From Streptomyces wedmorensis (lineage in GTDB: Bacteria; Actinomycetota; Actinomycetes; Streptomycetales; Streptomycetaceae): DNA of 64,000 nucleotides. This document shows, piece by piece, positions 1 through 10,871 of the stretch. Both the position numbers and the translations under genes were made by a program. The stretch is from contig NZ_JNWK01000018.1 of NCBI RefSeq assembly GCF_000716445.1, positions 1 to 64,000 of the forward strand, given 5' to 3'. Under the pieces are notes generated by a model that was not told the origin of the DNA, did no database searches, and saw only the letters and a program-made list of their open reading frames with translations. The stretch's first letter is position 1. Each line of letters starts with the position of its first letter.

Positions 1-92
1 TGAGGTGAGTTCCTAGACAGCTCCCACCACACCGGAGGTCTTCGCCATGTTCAAGACCAGACCAGTGTCAACAACGCTCGTGATCAATACAC

Positions 93-908
93 CTAGGGCA
101 GCGCCCCCGCCCGCCGGGCCGCCACCACGGCCTCCAGACGGGTGTGGGCGCCCAGCTTGCGCATCGCCGAGCGGAGGTAGCCCTTCACGGTCTCCGGGCG
201 CAGGCCGAGGCGCTCGGCCGCCGCCGTGTTCGTCGCACCGGAGGCGACCACCGCGAGGACGTCCGTCTCGCGCGGCGTCAGGGAGACCCCGGGGGCGGTG
301 GGCCCCGCGCCGGAGGCCGATTCGAGGCGGCCGCAGACGGCGATGAGACGCTCTCTGAGTGAGGGGTCGACGATCTTCGGGGCCAACTCGCGCAGCTCCC
401 CGTACGCCTGGCGGACCTCCTCCCAGGACGGGGCGGGAGGCGGAGGAGCGAGCAGCTGCCGCACCTCGTCCCGCACTGCGAGGGCCTGCTCGATGTCACG
501 GGCCGCCGCCATCGCGGCGTCGAAGACACGCTCTCCGATCGGGAGGGACTCGCGCAGCGCCCCGTACAGCACACCGCGCACCTTGCGGCGGACGACGACG
601 GGGACCGCGATCACCGCGCGCAGGCCCTCCGCGGAGACGGGCACGTCGTACTCGTGGGTGATGTGCCGCGAGGACGCGTAGTCCGTGACCGCGCACGGCC
701 GCGACAGCGCCAGACACTTCCCGCCGAGACCGGAGCCGGCCGAGATCGCGAGGCCGCTCAGCGCCGGCGTCACAGCCCCGCTCAGCTCGGCGATCCGCAG
801 CGTGCGGCCCTCCTGGAGCAGTCCGCCGAAGACGACGGGCAGCCCGCTGGCGCGCCTGAGCCGCAGCAGCGCCGTCCGCAACTCCACCGCTTCCGTCTTC
901 TCGGGCAC
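93..908 (-). CDS. GAF-domain LuxR-family transcriptional regulator
   Basis: A 271-aa DNA-binding regulator. Residues about 20-150 look like a GAF-type sensor domain (pattern [20 protein letters not shown], then [19 protein letters not shown]). The C-terminal ~65 residues are a LuxR/GerE helix-turn-helix ([26 protein letters not shown], then [15 protein letters not shown]). A GTG start at 908 is preceded by AAGGAG at good spacing. It is transcribed divergently from the acyl-CoA ligase pair, with only 91 bp between the two starts, so it is the natural candidate to control them; that is inference. GAF-LuxR proteins of this type are common in actinomycetes next to acyl-CoA ligase genes. The ligand is unknown. 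Confidence 0.85.
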   Translation of the reverse strand: MPEKTEAVELRTALLRLRRASGLPVVFGGLLQEGRTLRIAELSGAVTPALSGLAISAGSGLGGKCLALSRPCAVTDYASSRHITHEYDVPVSAEGLRAVIAVPVVVRRKVRGVLYGALRESLPIGERVFDAAMAAARDIEQALAVRDEVRQLLAPPPPAPSWEEVRQAYGELRELAPKIVDPSLRERLIAVCGRLESASGAGPTAPGVSLTPRETDVLAVVASGATNTAAAERLGLRPETVKGYLRSAMRKLGAHTRLEAVVAARRAGALP

Positions 909-922
909 GGAACCACTCCTTC

Positions 923-938
923 ACCCCCGAAAGGGGGT
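923..938. promoter_or_regulatory. inverted repeat in the LuxR / acyl-CoA ligase divergent promoter
   Basis: A perfect inverted repeat ACCCCC-GAAA-GGGGGT lies 15 bp upstream of the regulator's GTG and 62 bp upstream of the ligase ATG. It could be an operator or a small hairpin in one leader. Nothing in the sequence names the binding protein. Confidence 0.4.
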
Positions 939-999
939 AGTGAGACCTGGGTCACTGATTACACGATGTCCGGGACCGGTCCCGCAACGAGGAGGACAC

Positions 1000-2685
1000 A
1001 TGACGGCAGCGAGCGCGACCAGCGCGACGGAGGGGTTCCGGGCGGCCCGGGACTTCCTGCTCCGGCATCGCGACGACTACGAGACGGCCTACGAGGGCTT
1101 CGCCTGGCCCCGGCCCGACCGTTTCAACTGGGCGCTCGAGTGGTTCGACGTGATCGCCGAGGGGAACGACCGGACCGCCCTGCACCTCGTCGAGGAGGAC
1201 GGCTCCGAGACGAAGGTGTCCTTCGCGGAGATGTCCGCCCGCTCGAACCGGGTCGCGAACTGGCTGCGCGCCCAGGGCGTGCGCGCCGGCGACCGGATCA
1301 TCGTGATGCTCGGCAACCAGGCCGAGCTGTGGGAGACCGTGCTCGCCGCGATGAAGCTGCGGGCCGTCGTCATCCCCGCCACGCCGCTGCTCGGCCCCGC
1401 CGACCTGCGGGACCGCGTCGACCGGGGACGCGCCCGGCACGTGATCGTGCGGGCCGAGGACACCGCCAAGTTCGACGACGTGCCCGGCGACTACACCCGG
1501 ATCGCGGTCGGCGGCGACGGCGTGAGCTGGCTCGGGTACGAGCACGCGGCCCGCGAGTCCGCCGATTTCGAGCCCGACGGCGGCACCCTCGCGGACGACA
1601 CGCTCATGCTGTACTTCACGTCCGGTACCACCGCCCGCCCCAAGCTCGTCGAGCACACCCACACCTCGTACCCGGTGGGGCACCTCTCCACCATGTACTG
1701 GATCGGCCTCAAGCCCGGCGACGTGCACCTCAACATCTCCTCGCCGGGCTGGGCCAAGCACGCCTGGTCCAACCTCTTCGCCCCGTGGAACGCGGAGGCG
1801 ACGGTCTTCATCCACAACTACACGCGCTTCGACCCGGCGCGGCTGATGAGCGAGATGGAGCGCAACGGCGTCACCAGCTTCTGCGCCCCTCCGACGGTCT
1901 GGCGGATGCTCATCCAGGCCGACCTCGGCCAGCTGAAGACCCCGCCCCGAGAGGTCGTCGCCGCCGGCGAGCCGCTCAACCCCGAGGTCATCGAGTCGGT
2001 CCGGCGGGCCTGGGGCGTCACCATCCGGGACGGCTTCGGCCAGACCGAGACCGCCGTGCAGGTCTCCAACAGCCCGGGCCAGCGCCTCAAGGAGGGCTCC
2101 ATGGGGCGGCCGAGCCCCGGCTTCCGGGTCACCCTCGTCGATCCGGTGACCGGCCGCCCGGACGTCGAGGAGGGCGAGATCTGCCTCGACCTGTCGGCCC
2201 ACCCGGTGGGCCTGATGACCGGCTACCACGGGGACCCGGAGCGTACGGCCGAGGCGATGGCGGACGGCTACTACCGCACCGGCGACATCGGCTCCCGCGA
2301 CGAGGACGGCTACATCTTCTACGTCGGCCGGTCGGACGACGTCTTCAAGGCCTCCGACTACAAGATCAGCCCCTTCGAGCTGGAGAGCGCGCTGCTGGAG
2401 CACGAGGCCGTCGCGGAGGCCGCCGTCGTCCCCGCCCCCGACCCGGTGCGGCTCGCCGTCCCGAAGGCGTACGTCGTCCTCGCCGCGGGCTGGGAGCCGG
2501 ACGAGGAGACCGCGAAGGCGCTCTTCGCCCACTCGCGCGCGGTCCTCGCCCCGTACAAGCGCGTCCGCCGCATCGAGTTCGCCGACCTGCCCAAGACCGT
2601 CTCCGGCAAGATCCGCCGCGTGGAGCTGCGCCGGCTCACCGCGGAGGGCGGCGGCAAGGAGTACCTGGAAGGAGACCTCGGATGA
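1000..2685 (+). CDS. AMP-binding acyl-CoA synthetase (acetyl-/benzoate-CoA ligase-like)
   Basis: A 561-aa adenylate-forming ligase that would activate a carboxylic acid to its acyl-AMP and then acyl-CoA. The adenylation P-loop is [19 protein letters not shown], followed by the GEPLNPE and DGFGQTET motifs, the [21 protein letters not shown] hinge region and the C-terminal catalytic lysine segment [16 protein letters not shown]. The frame is open further upstream, but ATG 1000 follows GAGGA at correct spacing and begins the family-like sequence. Its stop overlaps the next ligase (ATGA), so the two are translationally coupled. The motifs fit short-chain or aromatic acyl-CoA ligases better than long-chain FadD; the substrate cannot be read from the sequence. 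Confidence 0.88.
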   Translation: MTAASATSATEGFRAARDFLLRHRDDYETAYEGFAWPRPDRFNWALEWFDVIAEGNDRTALHLVEEDGSETKVSFAEMSARSNRVANWLRAQGVRAGDRIIVMLGNQAELWETVLAAMKLRAVVIPATPLLGPADLRDRVDRGRARHVIVRAEDTAKFDDVPGDYTRIAVGGDGVSWLGYEHAARESADFEPDGGTLADDTLMLYFTSGTTARPKLVEHTHTSYPVGHLSTMYWIGLKPGDVHLNISSPGWAKHAWSNLFAPWNAEATVFIHNYTRFDPARLMSEMERNGVTSFCAPPTVWRMLIQADLGQLKTPPREVVAAGEPLNPEVIESVRRAWGVTIRDGFGQTETAVQVSNSPGQRLKEGSMGRPSPGFRVTLVDPVTGRPDVEEGEICLDLSAHPVGLMTGYHGDPERTAEAMADGYYRTGDIGSRDEDGYIFYVGRSDDVFKASDYKISPFELESALLEHEAVAEAAVVPAPDPVRLAVPKAYVVLAAGWEPDEETAKALFAHSRAVLAPYKRVRRIEFADLPKTVSGKIRRVELRRLTAEGGGKEYLEGDLG

Positions 2686-4322
2686 CCAGCACGGCGAAGA
2701 GTGCCACGGGCGTCGCGGAACTCTCGTACGCGCACGGCGTGTCGACCACCGCGCTCCTCGGCGACACGATCGGCGCCAACCTCGACCGGGCCGTCGCCGC
2801 CTGGCCGGACCGGGAGGCGCTCGTCGACGTGCCCACCGGGCGACGCTGGACGTACGCCGAATTCGGCGCGGACGTCGACCGGTTGGCGTGCGCGCTCCTC
2901 GGCAGCGGTGTCGCCAAGGGCGACCGGGTCGGGATCTGGGCGGTCAACTGCGCCGAGTGGGTGCTCGTCCAGTACGCCACCGCCCGCATCGGCGCCGTCA
3001 TGGTCAACATCAACCCGGCCTACCGCGCCCACGAGCTGGCGTACGTGCTCAAGCAGGCGGGCATCTCCCTGCTGTTCGCCTCCCTCGCCCACAAGACGAG
3101 CGACTACCGGGCCATGGTCGACGAAGTCCGCGGCGAATGCCCGCGGTTGCGGGAGACCGTCTACTTCGGCGACCCGGGCTGGGACGAGTTCCTCCGGCGG
3201 GGGACGCCCGACCTCGCCGAGGACCTCCGGATCCGCGCGTTCGAGCTGTCCTGCGACGATCCCGTCAACATCCAGTACACCTCGGGGACTACGGGCTTCC
3301 CGAAGGGCGCCACGCTCTCCCACCACAACATCCTCAACAACGGTTACTTCGTGGGCGAGATGATCGCCTACAGCGAGCAGGACCGCGTCTGCATCCCGGT
3401 GCCCTTCTACCACTGCTTCGGCATGGTCATGGGAAACCTCGCGGCCACCTCGCACGGCGCCTGCATGGTGATCCCCGCCGCCTCCTTCGACCCGGCGGCC
3501 ACCCTCCGGGCGGTGCAGGAGGAGCGCTGCACCTCCCTCTACGGCGTGCCGACGATGTTCATCGCCGAACTCGGCCTGCCCGACTTCGCGACGTACGACC
3601 TCTCCTCGCTCCGCACCGGGATCATGGCCGGCTCGCCGTGCCCGGTGGAGGTGATGAAGCGGGTCGTCGCCGAGATGAACATGGCGGAGGTGTCGATCTG
3701 CTATGGCATGACCGAGACCTCGCCCGTCTCCACGCAGACCCGCCGCGACGACGACCTCGAACGTCGTACCGGCACCGTCGGCCGCGTCATGCCCCACGTC
3801 GAGGTGAAGGTCGTCGACCCGGCCACCGGCCTGACCGTGCGACGCGGGACGGCCGGGGAGCTGTGCACCCGCGGCTACAGCGTGATGCTCGGCTACTGGG
3901 ACGAGCCCGGGAAGACCGCGGAGGCGATCGACGCCGGCCGCTGGATGCACACCGGCGACCTGGCCGTGATGCGGGACGACGGCTACGTGCAGATCGTCGG
4001 CCGCATCAAGGACATGATCATCCGGGGCGGTGAGAACGTCTACCCGCGCGAGATCGAGGAGTTCCTGTACGGGCACGCCAAGATCGCCGACGTCCAGGTC
4101 GTCGGCGTCCCCGACGAGCGGTACGGCGAGGAGATCCTGGCCTGCGTCATCCCCCGCGACCCTGCCGACCCGCCGACCCTGGAGGACGTCACGGCCTTCT
4201 GCCGGGACCGGCTCGCCCACTACAAGGTCCCGCGCAGGGTCGAGATCCTCACCGAGTTCCCCATGACGGTCAGCGGCAAGGTGCGGAAGGTGGAGCTGAG
4301 GCAGCGGTACGGCTCCGCCTGA
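2682..4322 (+). CDS. AMP-binding fatty-acyl-CoA synthetase family protein
   Basis: A 546-aa acyl-CoA ligase of the fatty-acyl-CoA synthase class. It carries the P-loop [20 protein letters not shown], the [11 protein letters not shown] motif, [21 protein letters not shown], the [17 protein letters not shown] segment and the C-terminal lysine motif [19 protein letters not shown] 2682 overlaps the stop of the preceding ligase by four bases and has GGAGACCTCG upstream. The two ligases form an operon facing away from the GAF-LuxR regulator, which suggests coordinated activation of acids for degradation. The exact chain length is unknown. Confidence 0.88.
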   Translation: MTSTAKSATGVAELSYAHGVSTTALLGDTIGANLDRAVAAWPDREALVDVPTGRRWTYAEFGADVDRLACALLGSGVAKGDRVGIWAVNCAEWVLVQYATARIGAVMVNINPAYRAHELAYVLKQAGISLLFASLAHKTSDYRAMVDEVRGECPRLRETVYFGDPGWDEFLRRGTPDLAEDLRIRAFELSCDDPVNIQYTSGTTGFPKGATLSHHNILNNGYFVGEMIAYSEQDRVCIPVPFYHCFGMVMGNLAATSHGACMVIPAASFDPAATLRAVQEERCTSLYGVPTMFIAELGLPDFATYDLSSLRTGIMAGSPCPVEVMKRVVAEMNMAEVSICYGMTETSPVSTQTRRDDDLERRTGTVGRVMPHVEVKVVDPATGLTVRRGTAGELCTRGYSVMLGYWDEPGKTAEAIDAGRWMHTGDLAVMRDDGYVQIVGRIKDMIIRGGENVYPREIEEFLYGHAKIADVQVVGVPDERYGEEILACVIPRDPADPPTLEDVTAFCRDRLAHYKVPRRVEILTEFPMTVSGKVRKVELRQRYGSA

Positions 4323-4338
4323 GGCAGGGCCTCCGCCG

Positions 4339-4854
4339 TCAGTCGACCTCCCGGCGCATGCAGATCCGGGGCCACGCGGACAGACCGTGCGCCGCCTCGG
4401 CCCGGCTGATGGCGAGCAGGCCGTCCGTGAGGGCCGGGTCGGACTCGGCGAGCGGCCGGAAGCCGAGCCGCGCGTAGTACGGGGCGTTCCACGGGACCTC
4501 GGTGAACGTCGTCAGGGTCAGGGCCGTCAGGCCCTGCTCCCTGGCGGCGGCCGCCAGGTGCTCGATCAGCGCCCGGCCGACGCCCCGGCGGGCGGCGTCC
4601 GGGTGCACCGACACCTGCTCGATGTGGGCCGAGCCGTCGACGGTGTCCGCGAGCAGGTACGCGACCGGGCGGTCGGCGGCGTCCACCGCGACCCAGGCCC
4701 GGCCCGCGCGGCGGTACGTCTCCAGGACGTCCAGGGGCAGGGGGTCGTCGTCGGCGATCGCCGCCATGCCGAGAGAACGGAACGGCTCGCCCGCCGCCCG
4801 TTCGATGTCCTGGAGCAGCGGGAGTTCGGCCGGAGCGGCCGCTCTGATGCGCAT
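4339..4854 (-). CDS. GNAT-family N-acetyltransferase
   Basis: A 171-aa acetyltransferase of the GNAT fold. The acetyl-CoA-binding motif A is clear: VSVHPDAARRGVGRALIEHLAA, around residues 98-117. The later motif VPWNAPYYARLGFRPLA is typical of motif B. ATG 4854 gives the normal N-terminus MRIRAAAPAELPLLQDIE. It converges on the ligase operon with a 16-bp gap. The acceptor substrate (amine, amino acid, drug or protein) cannot be told. Confidence 0.88.
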   Translation of the reverse strand: MRIRAAAPAELPLLQDIERAAGEPFRSLGMAAIADDDPLPLDVLETYRRAGRAWVAVDAADRPVAYLLADTVDGSAHIEQVSVHPDAARRGVGRALIEHLAAAAREQGLTALTLTTFTEVPWNAPYYARLGFRPLAESDPALTDGLLAISRAEAAHGLSAWPRICMRREVD

Positions 4855-4873
4855 AGGACAGTATGGCGCGGTG

Positions 4874-5845
4874 TCACGGACGAGACCCGCCCGTGCCGGG
4901 ACCACCCTCCGGACGCGGCTGGTTCCCGTCTCCACCGTCGGCCGGGTCCGTGGAGGGGCTCCGGCGCGGGGGCCCGTCGGCGGGGTTCGGGTAGGAGCTC
5001 CGGCTCGGGGGCCCGTCGGCCGGTTCCGGGCAGGGGTTTCGGCTCGGGTCTTCGGCGGTCGGGATCGCGTACGGGTTCCCGCTCGGGGGCTCGGCGGCGG
5101 GGCGGTCCAGGAGGCCGCCTTCGCGGGAGAAGCGGGGCAGGAACAGCGCGAGCGCCGGATCGCCGTACAGGGCGACGTACAGCTGGACGAGACGCCCGTC
5201 GGTGACCTCGCTGCGGAGGGCCGGCAGCGGGTACCGCTCGCGCAGGCCGTCGAGCAGCCGCCCCGCCGCCCGGGTGGCAGGCGGCAGCCGCAGCAGCGCC
5301 ACCGCCGCGAGGACCGCGGGCACGCCGGCCGCGACCGCCGCCGCGACGTGCGCACCGGAGGGCCCCGGCGCGACCAGCCCCGCCGCCGCTCCCGCCACCA
5401 CCGTCAGCGGCACGCAGCCCAGCAGCACCCGGGCCGCCCACAGCCGGGCGAGCGGCCGCAGCAGCCCCGACCCGCGGAGCTCGGCGCGCAGCGCGTCCAC
5501 GCCCCGCCGCGCCTCGGGGCGCGAGGCGAGGGCCCGCAGCGCGAACGCCCGGTGGAGCGCCCCGTGCACGCCGAGCTGTACGGGGTCGCTGGTCCGGCCG
5601 GGGCCGCCGTTGGCCCGAATCGTATGTTTGCGGCCCGCCGCGACCGCCCCGCGCTGGTGCAGCGCCACCAGCGCGACGGTCACCGCCGCCCGCCGCCCGC
5701 CCCGCAGCAGCGCGAGCGCCTGCGGCGGCGGCACCTCGTTCCCGTCCAGTGCACCGCTTTCCCGGCTGCGGGTTCGCAACAGCGCGGCGGCGAGGAGGAG
5801 TTCTCCCCACGCGGCACCGATGAACCACCACATCCCCGTCGTCAT
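4874..5845 (-). CDS. TIGR04222-type membrane protein
   Basis: About 323 aa. It starts with a hydrophobic helix (MWWFIGAAWGELLLAAALL), followed by a soluble region beginning with a PPQALALLRGGRRAAVTVALVALHQRG pattern, two central membrane helices around LLGCVPLTVVAGAAAGLVA and VAAAVAAGVPAVLAAVALL, and a proline-rich low-complexity tail. This layout matches the actinomycete TIGR04222 family, whose function is unknown. ATG 5845 is chosen. An in-frame ATG at 5884 would add 13 residues, and neither start has a strong ribosome-binding site. The tail contains repeated PADGPPxRS units and varies easily. Confidence 0.72.
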   Translation of the reverse strand: MTTGMWWFIGAAWGELLLAAALLRTRSRESGALDGNEVPPPQALALLRGGRRAAVTVALVALHQRGAVAAGRKHTIRANGGPGRTSDPVQLGVHGALHRAFALRALASRPEARRGVDALRAELRGSGLLRPLARLWAARVLLGCVPLTVVAGAAAGLVAPGPSGAHVAAAVAAGVPAVLAAVALLRLPPATRAAGRLLDGLRERYPLPALRSEVTDGRLVQLYVALYGDPALALFLPRFSREGGLLDRPAAEPPSGNPYAIPTAEDPSRNPCPEPADGPPSRSSYPNPADGPPRRSPSTDPADGGDGNQPRPEGGPGTGGSRP

Positions 5846-5958
5846 GACGCCCACCCCCAGAGGGAGTTGTGCCCGGCGGAACATGATCGTCACGCGTGAA
5901 TGGCCGGTTTCGGATGCCGAGGTGTCGTGTGCGGGGCGCCTCGGCACCCCCTGAGCCC

Positions 5959-7323
5959 TCAGGCTCCGCCCGCCGCCAGCTCGTCGGCCGCGTGGTTCAC
6001 CGGCTGCGGGGTCCCGGTCAGGTCGAGGACGAACAGCGGGAGGCCCACCTCGGCGGCGCGCGAACGGGCCTCCGGGGTGTAGCCGGCGAGCGAGAAGAAC
6101 ACGCTCACCGCCGAGGCGCTCAGCCCGTTCAGCCAGAGGCACTCGACCGCCCGCAGTCCGGTCTGCCGGGTGCTCGGGTCGACCTGGGCGACGAGCCCCG
6201 GCGCCCGCAGGTCCACCCCGGAGGCCGGGCGCTCCTCGGGCTGGACGACGTCCCGGAACCCGAGCCACCGCAGGTACCCGGCCGCGGCGGCGACCGCGTC
6301 CCGCGCGGTGCGGATCGTCACCGGCCGGAACGCGTCCCGCACGGGGGCCGGGCGCGGCGCCGTCGGAGGCAGCGGAATGTGCGCGGGGTACCGATCGGCG
6401 AACGAGCGGTGCGCACCGACCCGCGGCGGCACGCCCGCCGCGCTCTGCGTCGCCGCGCCGGGTCCGGCCGCCGCGCGCCCCGTCTCCGGCTCGTCGGCCC
6501 GCGAGGTCTCCGCCCGCGGCCCGTCCGCACGGCGGCCCTCGGCGTGTGATCCGCCCGCACGGGGGTCGTCCGCACGCGGTTCGTCCGCGCGCGGGCCGTC
6601 CTCCCGGGGGACGCCGGCGCCGTGCCCGCCGCCGGCGCCGTGCCCGCTCGCACCCGCTCCGCCCCGCGCGCCGGGCCCCCTGCCGAACCACTCCGAGCCG
6701 GGCTCGGCGGCCCGTGACCGGGCCGGGGCGGAAGGGTCCGGGCCTCCGCCGCTCCCGTCGGCGCCGCACCCGCTGCTGCCCGACCCGGTTCCGTCGGACC
6801 CCGCGGTCCCGCCTTCGTTCCCGCTCCCGCCCGCGCTCCCGCGGCCGTGTGCCGTTTCCGGCCAGGACTCGACGTGCCCGCCGCCGGACGCGGGGGCCCC
6901 GGAACCGGGGGCGGCCGGTGCTGCTCCGCCGCCCTGCGGGGCGGCTCCCGGCGCCGTACGGGTGGGGCCGGCGTCGTCCGCGCCGGGGAGGGTGCCGGGC
7001 GGGGCCGGGGAGGAACCGGGTGCGGACGCGGAGCCGGGGGCCGGTGGTGTGCCGGGGTCGGTCACCGGGCGGACCGGGACGCGGAGGACCGTGCCGCAGG
7101 AGCAGCCGAGCTCGGGGTGGGGCCAGTCGTCCTCGCGGCCGCAGGCGCCGCAGCGGACGGTGACCCATTCGTCCGTCCAGTTCCGGTGCGTGATCGGTTC
7201 CGCCGTGGCGCCGGCCGTCACCGGTGGTGCCACGGGGCTGCCGCACGCACAGGGGAAGACCGGCGCCGCGTACGCCTGCGTACGCAGGCACTCCGGGCAG
7301 CGCACCGGTACGGAATCGCCCAC
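5959..7323 (-). CDS. double zinc-ribbon protein with low-complexity linker and Mrr-like C-terminal domain
   Basis: A 454-aa protein in three parts. Residues 1-75 contain two CxxC zinc ribbons (RCPECLRT..CACG and RCGACGRE..CSCG). Residues ~80-310 are a Gly/Ser/Pro/Ala-rich disordered linker with 'ADEPRADDPRA'-like repeats. The C-terminal ~140 residues have the layout of a restriction-endonuclease-like (Mrr_cat) fold: GYLRWLGF, then SGVDLRAPGLVAQVD, then VFFSLAGYTPEARSRAAEVGLPLFVLD. The usual catalytic Q-x-K is replaced by QVD, so nuclease activity is doubtful. GTG 7323 is preceded by AGGGGG at seven bases. It diverges from gcl. The fold assignment is inference. Confidence 0.62.
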   Translation of the reverse strand: MGDSVPVRCPECLRTQAYAAPVFPCACGSPVAPPVTAGATAEPITHRNWTDEWVTVRCGACGREDDWPHPELGCSCGTVLRVPVRPVTDPGTPPAPGSASAPGSSPAPPGTLPGADDAGPTRTAPGAAPQGGGAAPAAPGSGAPASGGGHVESWPETAHGRGSAGGSGNEGGTAGSDGTGSGSSGCGADGSGGGPDPSAPARSRAAEPGSEWFGRGPGARGGAGASGHGAGGGHGAGVPREDGPRADEPRADDPRAGGSHAEGRRADGPRAETSRADEPETGRAAAGPGAATQSAAGVPPRVGAHRSFADRYPAHIPLPPTAPRPAPVRDAFRPVTIRTARDAVAAAAGYLRWLGFRDVVQPEERPASGVDLRAPGLVAQVDPSTRQTGLRAVECLWLNGLSASAVSVFFSLAGYTPEARSRAAEVGLPLFVLDLTGTPQPVNHAADELAAGGA

Positions 7324-7420
7324 AACCCAACCCCCTGTCGTTCCGCCCCATCGTCCACCCTTGCGCCACCCCGGGGGAGGGTGTTCGGCCACTTCGCTGA
7401 TCCCGCCGGGCGGACTTCTC

Positions 7421-7450
7421 TTGACGGCCCTCCGTGACCCCACCTACATT
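7421..7450 (+). promoter_or_regulatory. predicted gcl promoter
   Basis: The -35 box TTGACG (7421-7426) and -10 box TACATT (7445-7450) are separated by 18 bp. The predicted start point falls at about 7457, inside the first of two operator-like repeats, which fits repression by a protein bound there. Confidence 0.55.
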
Positions 7451-7452
7451 GC

Positions 7453-7489
7453 TTCCGTATAGCAGAACAGTATTTCCGCATTACGGAAA
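7453..7489. promoter_or_regulatory. paired operator upstream of gcl
   Basis: Two inverted repeats lie 21 bp apart centre to centre. The distal one is imperfect, TTCCG-TATAG-CAGAA (7453-7467). The proximal one is perfect, TTTCCG-CATTA-CGGAAA (7473-7489). The same pair with the same spacing occurs upstream of hyi. The TTCCGnnnnnCGGAA shape and the glyoxylate/ureide context suggest an IclR-family regulator such as AllR; the regulator itself is not in this window. Confidence 0.72.
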
Positions 7490-7557
7490 CAGGCCGCGAT
7501 GGGCTTCCGAGCCCGCAGCGCGCGCCCGTCTCCGACCGGCCGAAGCAGGAGCACCCC

Positions 7558-9345
<1,788 letters not shown>

Positions 9346-9362
9346 TCCCCGGAGCCGTGACC

Positions 9363-9398
9363 CGGCCCCCACCCCGAGGAGCACCGGGGCGGGGGCCG
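9363..9398 (+). terminator. hairpin terminator after gcl
   Basis: A 14-bp stem (CGGCCCCCACCCCG with CGGGGCGGGGGCCG, one wobble pair) and an 8-base loop lie 17 bp after the gcl stop. There is no T-tract, as is common in Streptomyces. It sits between convergent genes. Confidence 0.65.
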
Positions 9399-9406
9399 TC
9401 CCGCGT

Positions 9407-10555
9407 TCAGCGCCCCCCGGCCGGTCCCGGGCCCGCAGTCCGCTCCGGGCCCGCAGTCCGCTCCGGGCCCGCAGTCCGCTCCGGGCCCGCAGTCCGCTCC
9501 GGTCCGGGCGTCCGCTCCCGCACCGCCGTCCGTTCCGGGCCCCCGGGCCGGGCAGGGGTGTCGGCTCGACCGGGGTCCCGGCTCCGGTCCGCCGCCCGTA
9601 CGAGCACCGCGCCCGCCTCCGTCCACTCGTACAGCACCGACCGGCCCGCACGGCCCCGGCGTACGAGCCCGGCGTCCCGCAGGATCTTCAGGTGCCGGCC
9701 CACCGAACCGAGGCCCTGCCCGGTGAGCGCGACCAACTGACTGGTGGACTTGGGGTCCTGGAGTCGTACGAGGACCCCGGCCCGCGCCGTTCCGAGCAAC
9801 GCGCCGAGCCCTTCCGGCACGACCGGGCCCGCACCGTCCGCGAGCACGCCCGCGCACGCGTACACGACCGCGAACCGCTCCGTTCCCTCCCACGAAACCC
9901 AGCCCGTGCTCGGGGTCACCGGCACGAAGAGCAACCGCCCCCCGTCGACCGAACGCGGGGGATAGGCGCGGGTGTTGACCTGGAGACGCCCGTCGCCGAG
10001 CCAGCGCAACCGGCCCGGGCAGAGCTCGTCGAGGGCCGCCGCCCAGCCGCCCCGGCCCAACCGGGCGGTCCGCGCCACCACATCGGCCTCCAGCACCCTG
10101 CGGCGGCGCGGCCAGTCGGGCAGCACCGTCTCCCGCCACACCCAGGTCAGGACCTCCGCCATCCGGCGCGGCAGATCTCCCGCCGACCTCAGCGGCTCCG
10201 GTACGGGCCCGCCGACCGCGACCTCCAACTGGGGCACGGCGTCGCCCGGTTCGGCGTCCCGGACCGCCGCGACCTCCTCCTCGAAGGACCGCTCGCGCTC
10301 GCCGGTCGGCGTCGGCGTCAGGAAGTCGGCGTTCCAGGTGGGCCCGAGGGCGGCCCGTACGAGGAGCGCGTCCAGCGGCTCGGCCGCGAGGCGCTCCCGG
10401 TACGCGGGCAGGTGCGCGGCCAGCCAGGCCCGCTCGCCCGGGTGGGTGCCGACGGCCGCGTGCAGGGTCTTGAGCGCCGCCACCGTCTCGGCGAGCGGCG
10501 AGACGACGAACCTGCTCCCGGCCAGGGAATCCGTACCGATCTGCCACCAGCCCAC
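9407..10555 (-). CDS. ArsR-like winged-helix transcriptional regulator (DUF5937-type)
   Basis: About 382 aa. The N-terminal ~270 residues resemble the actinomycete DUF5937 sensor region (FVVSPLAETVAALKTLHA...). A winged helix follows at about residues 270-340 (LLGTARAGVLVRLQDPKSTSQLVALTGQGLGSVGRHLKILRDAGLVRRGRAGRSVLYEWTEAG). The C-terminus is a low-complexity tail built from PERTAG repeats. The start is uncertain; GTG 10555 is chosen because GWWQIGTDSLAGSRFVVSPL is the family-like beginning. It is divergent from an MFS transporter with an inverted repeat in between, the standard arrangement of a local repressor and its exporter. Confidence 0.75.
   Translation of the reverse strand: MGWWQIGTDSLAGSRFVVSPLAETVAALKTLHAAVGTHPGERAWLAAHLPAYRERLAAEPLDALLVRAALGPTWNADFLTPTPTGERERSFEEEVAAVRDAEPGDAVPQLEVAVGGPVPEPLRSAGDLPRRMAEVLTWVWRETVLPDWPRRRRVLEADVVARTARLGRGGWAAALDELCPGRLRWLGDGRLQVNTRAYPPRSVDGGRLLFVPVTPSTGWVSWEGTERFAVVYACAGVLADGAGPVVPEGLGALLGTARAGVLVRLQDPKSTSQLVALTGQGLGSVGRHLKILRDAGLVRRGRAGRSVLYEWTEAGAVLVRAADRSRDPGRADTPARPGGPERTAVRERTPGPERTAGPERTAGPERTAGPERTAGPGPAGGR
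9429..9500. repeat. four tandem 18-bp repeats in the regulator's 3' end
   Basis: Four identical copies of the 18-bp unit GGGCCCGCAGTCCGCTCC run head to tail, followed by degenerate copies. On the coding (minus) strand they encode the six-residue unit GPERTA. Because the unit is a multiple of three, copy-number changes keep the reading frame. Confidence 0.9.
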
Positions 10556-10593
10556 GCCGCCCGCCCCGCCCTTCACCTCCGCGCACGCCCCCA

Positions 10594-10770
10594 TGACGCG
10601 CCCGCACACCTGCCCCGACGCCGCGCCCGCACACCTGCCCGCACGACGCGCCCGCGGCCCTGCCCACCTGAGGGCCGGCCTCTGGAGGCCGGCCCGCCGA
10701 TGTGACGCGCCCGCGGGCCGGCCCGCCCGGTGGCCGGCCTGCCCGCACGACGCGCCCGCCGCATCTGCCG
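10594..10770. repeat. degenerate GACGCGCCCGC repeats and hairpin in the 316-bp divergent intergenic region
   Basis: The region between the ArsR-like and MFS genes (10556-10871) holds about five degenerate copies of a unit beginning GACGCGCCCGC and usually ending CTGCC. It also holds a perfect 10-bp hairpin (GGGCCGGCCT/AGGCCGGCCC, 10672-10695) with a CTGG loop. No gene is supported here. The promoter-proximal part contains the separate operator-like repeat at 10814. Confidence 0.55.
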
Positions 10771-10813
10771 GCGGGGTCGCCCCGCCGACGCGGCCGTCCG
10801 CCGCCCCCACCGA

Positions 10814-10835
10814 CGTTTCGCTCCTCCGCGAAACG
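10814..10835. promoter_or_regulatory. operator-like inverted repeat between ArsR-like regulator and MFS gene
   Basis: A perfect 7-bp inverted repeat CGTTTCG-CTCCTCCG-CGAAACG lies 36 bp upstream of the MFS start. Winged-helix repressors commonly bind such sites, so the adjacent ArsR-like protein is the obvious candidate ligand. Confidence 0.55.
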
Positions 10836-10871
10836 ATATCGAGGCGGCAGCCCCACCCCGAGACTGCCCGC

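Noticed and set aside
47..346. Open frame of 99 codons at the left edge beginning MFKTRPVS
   Set aside because: It overlaps the well-supported LuxR gene on the other strand for most of its length and is Pro/Arg-rich shadow sequence after the first ~19 codons.
952..2532. Long antisense frame (526 codons) opposite the first acyl-CoA ligase
   Set aside because: High-GC coding DNA gives long antisense frames; this one has no recognisable domain, while the plus strand has complete ligase motifs.
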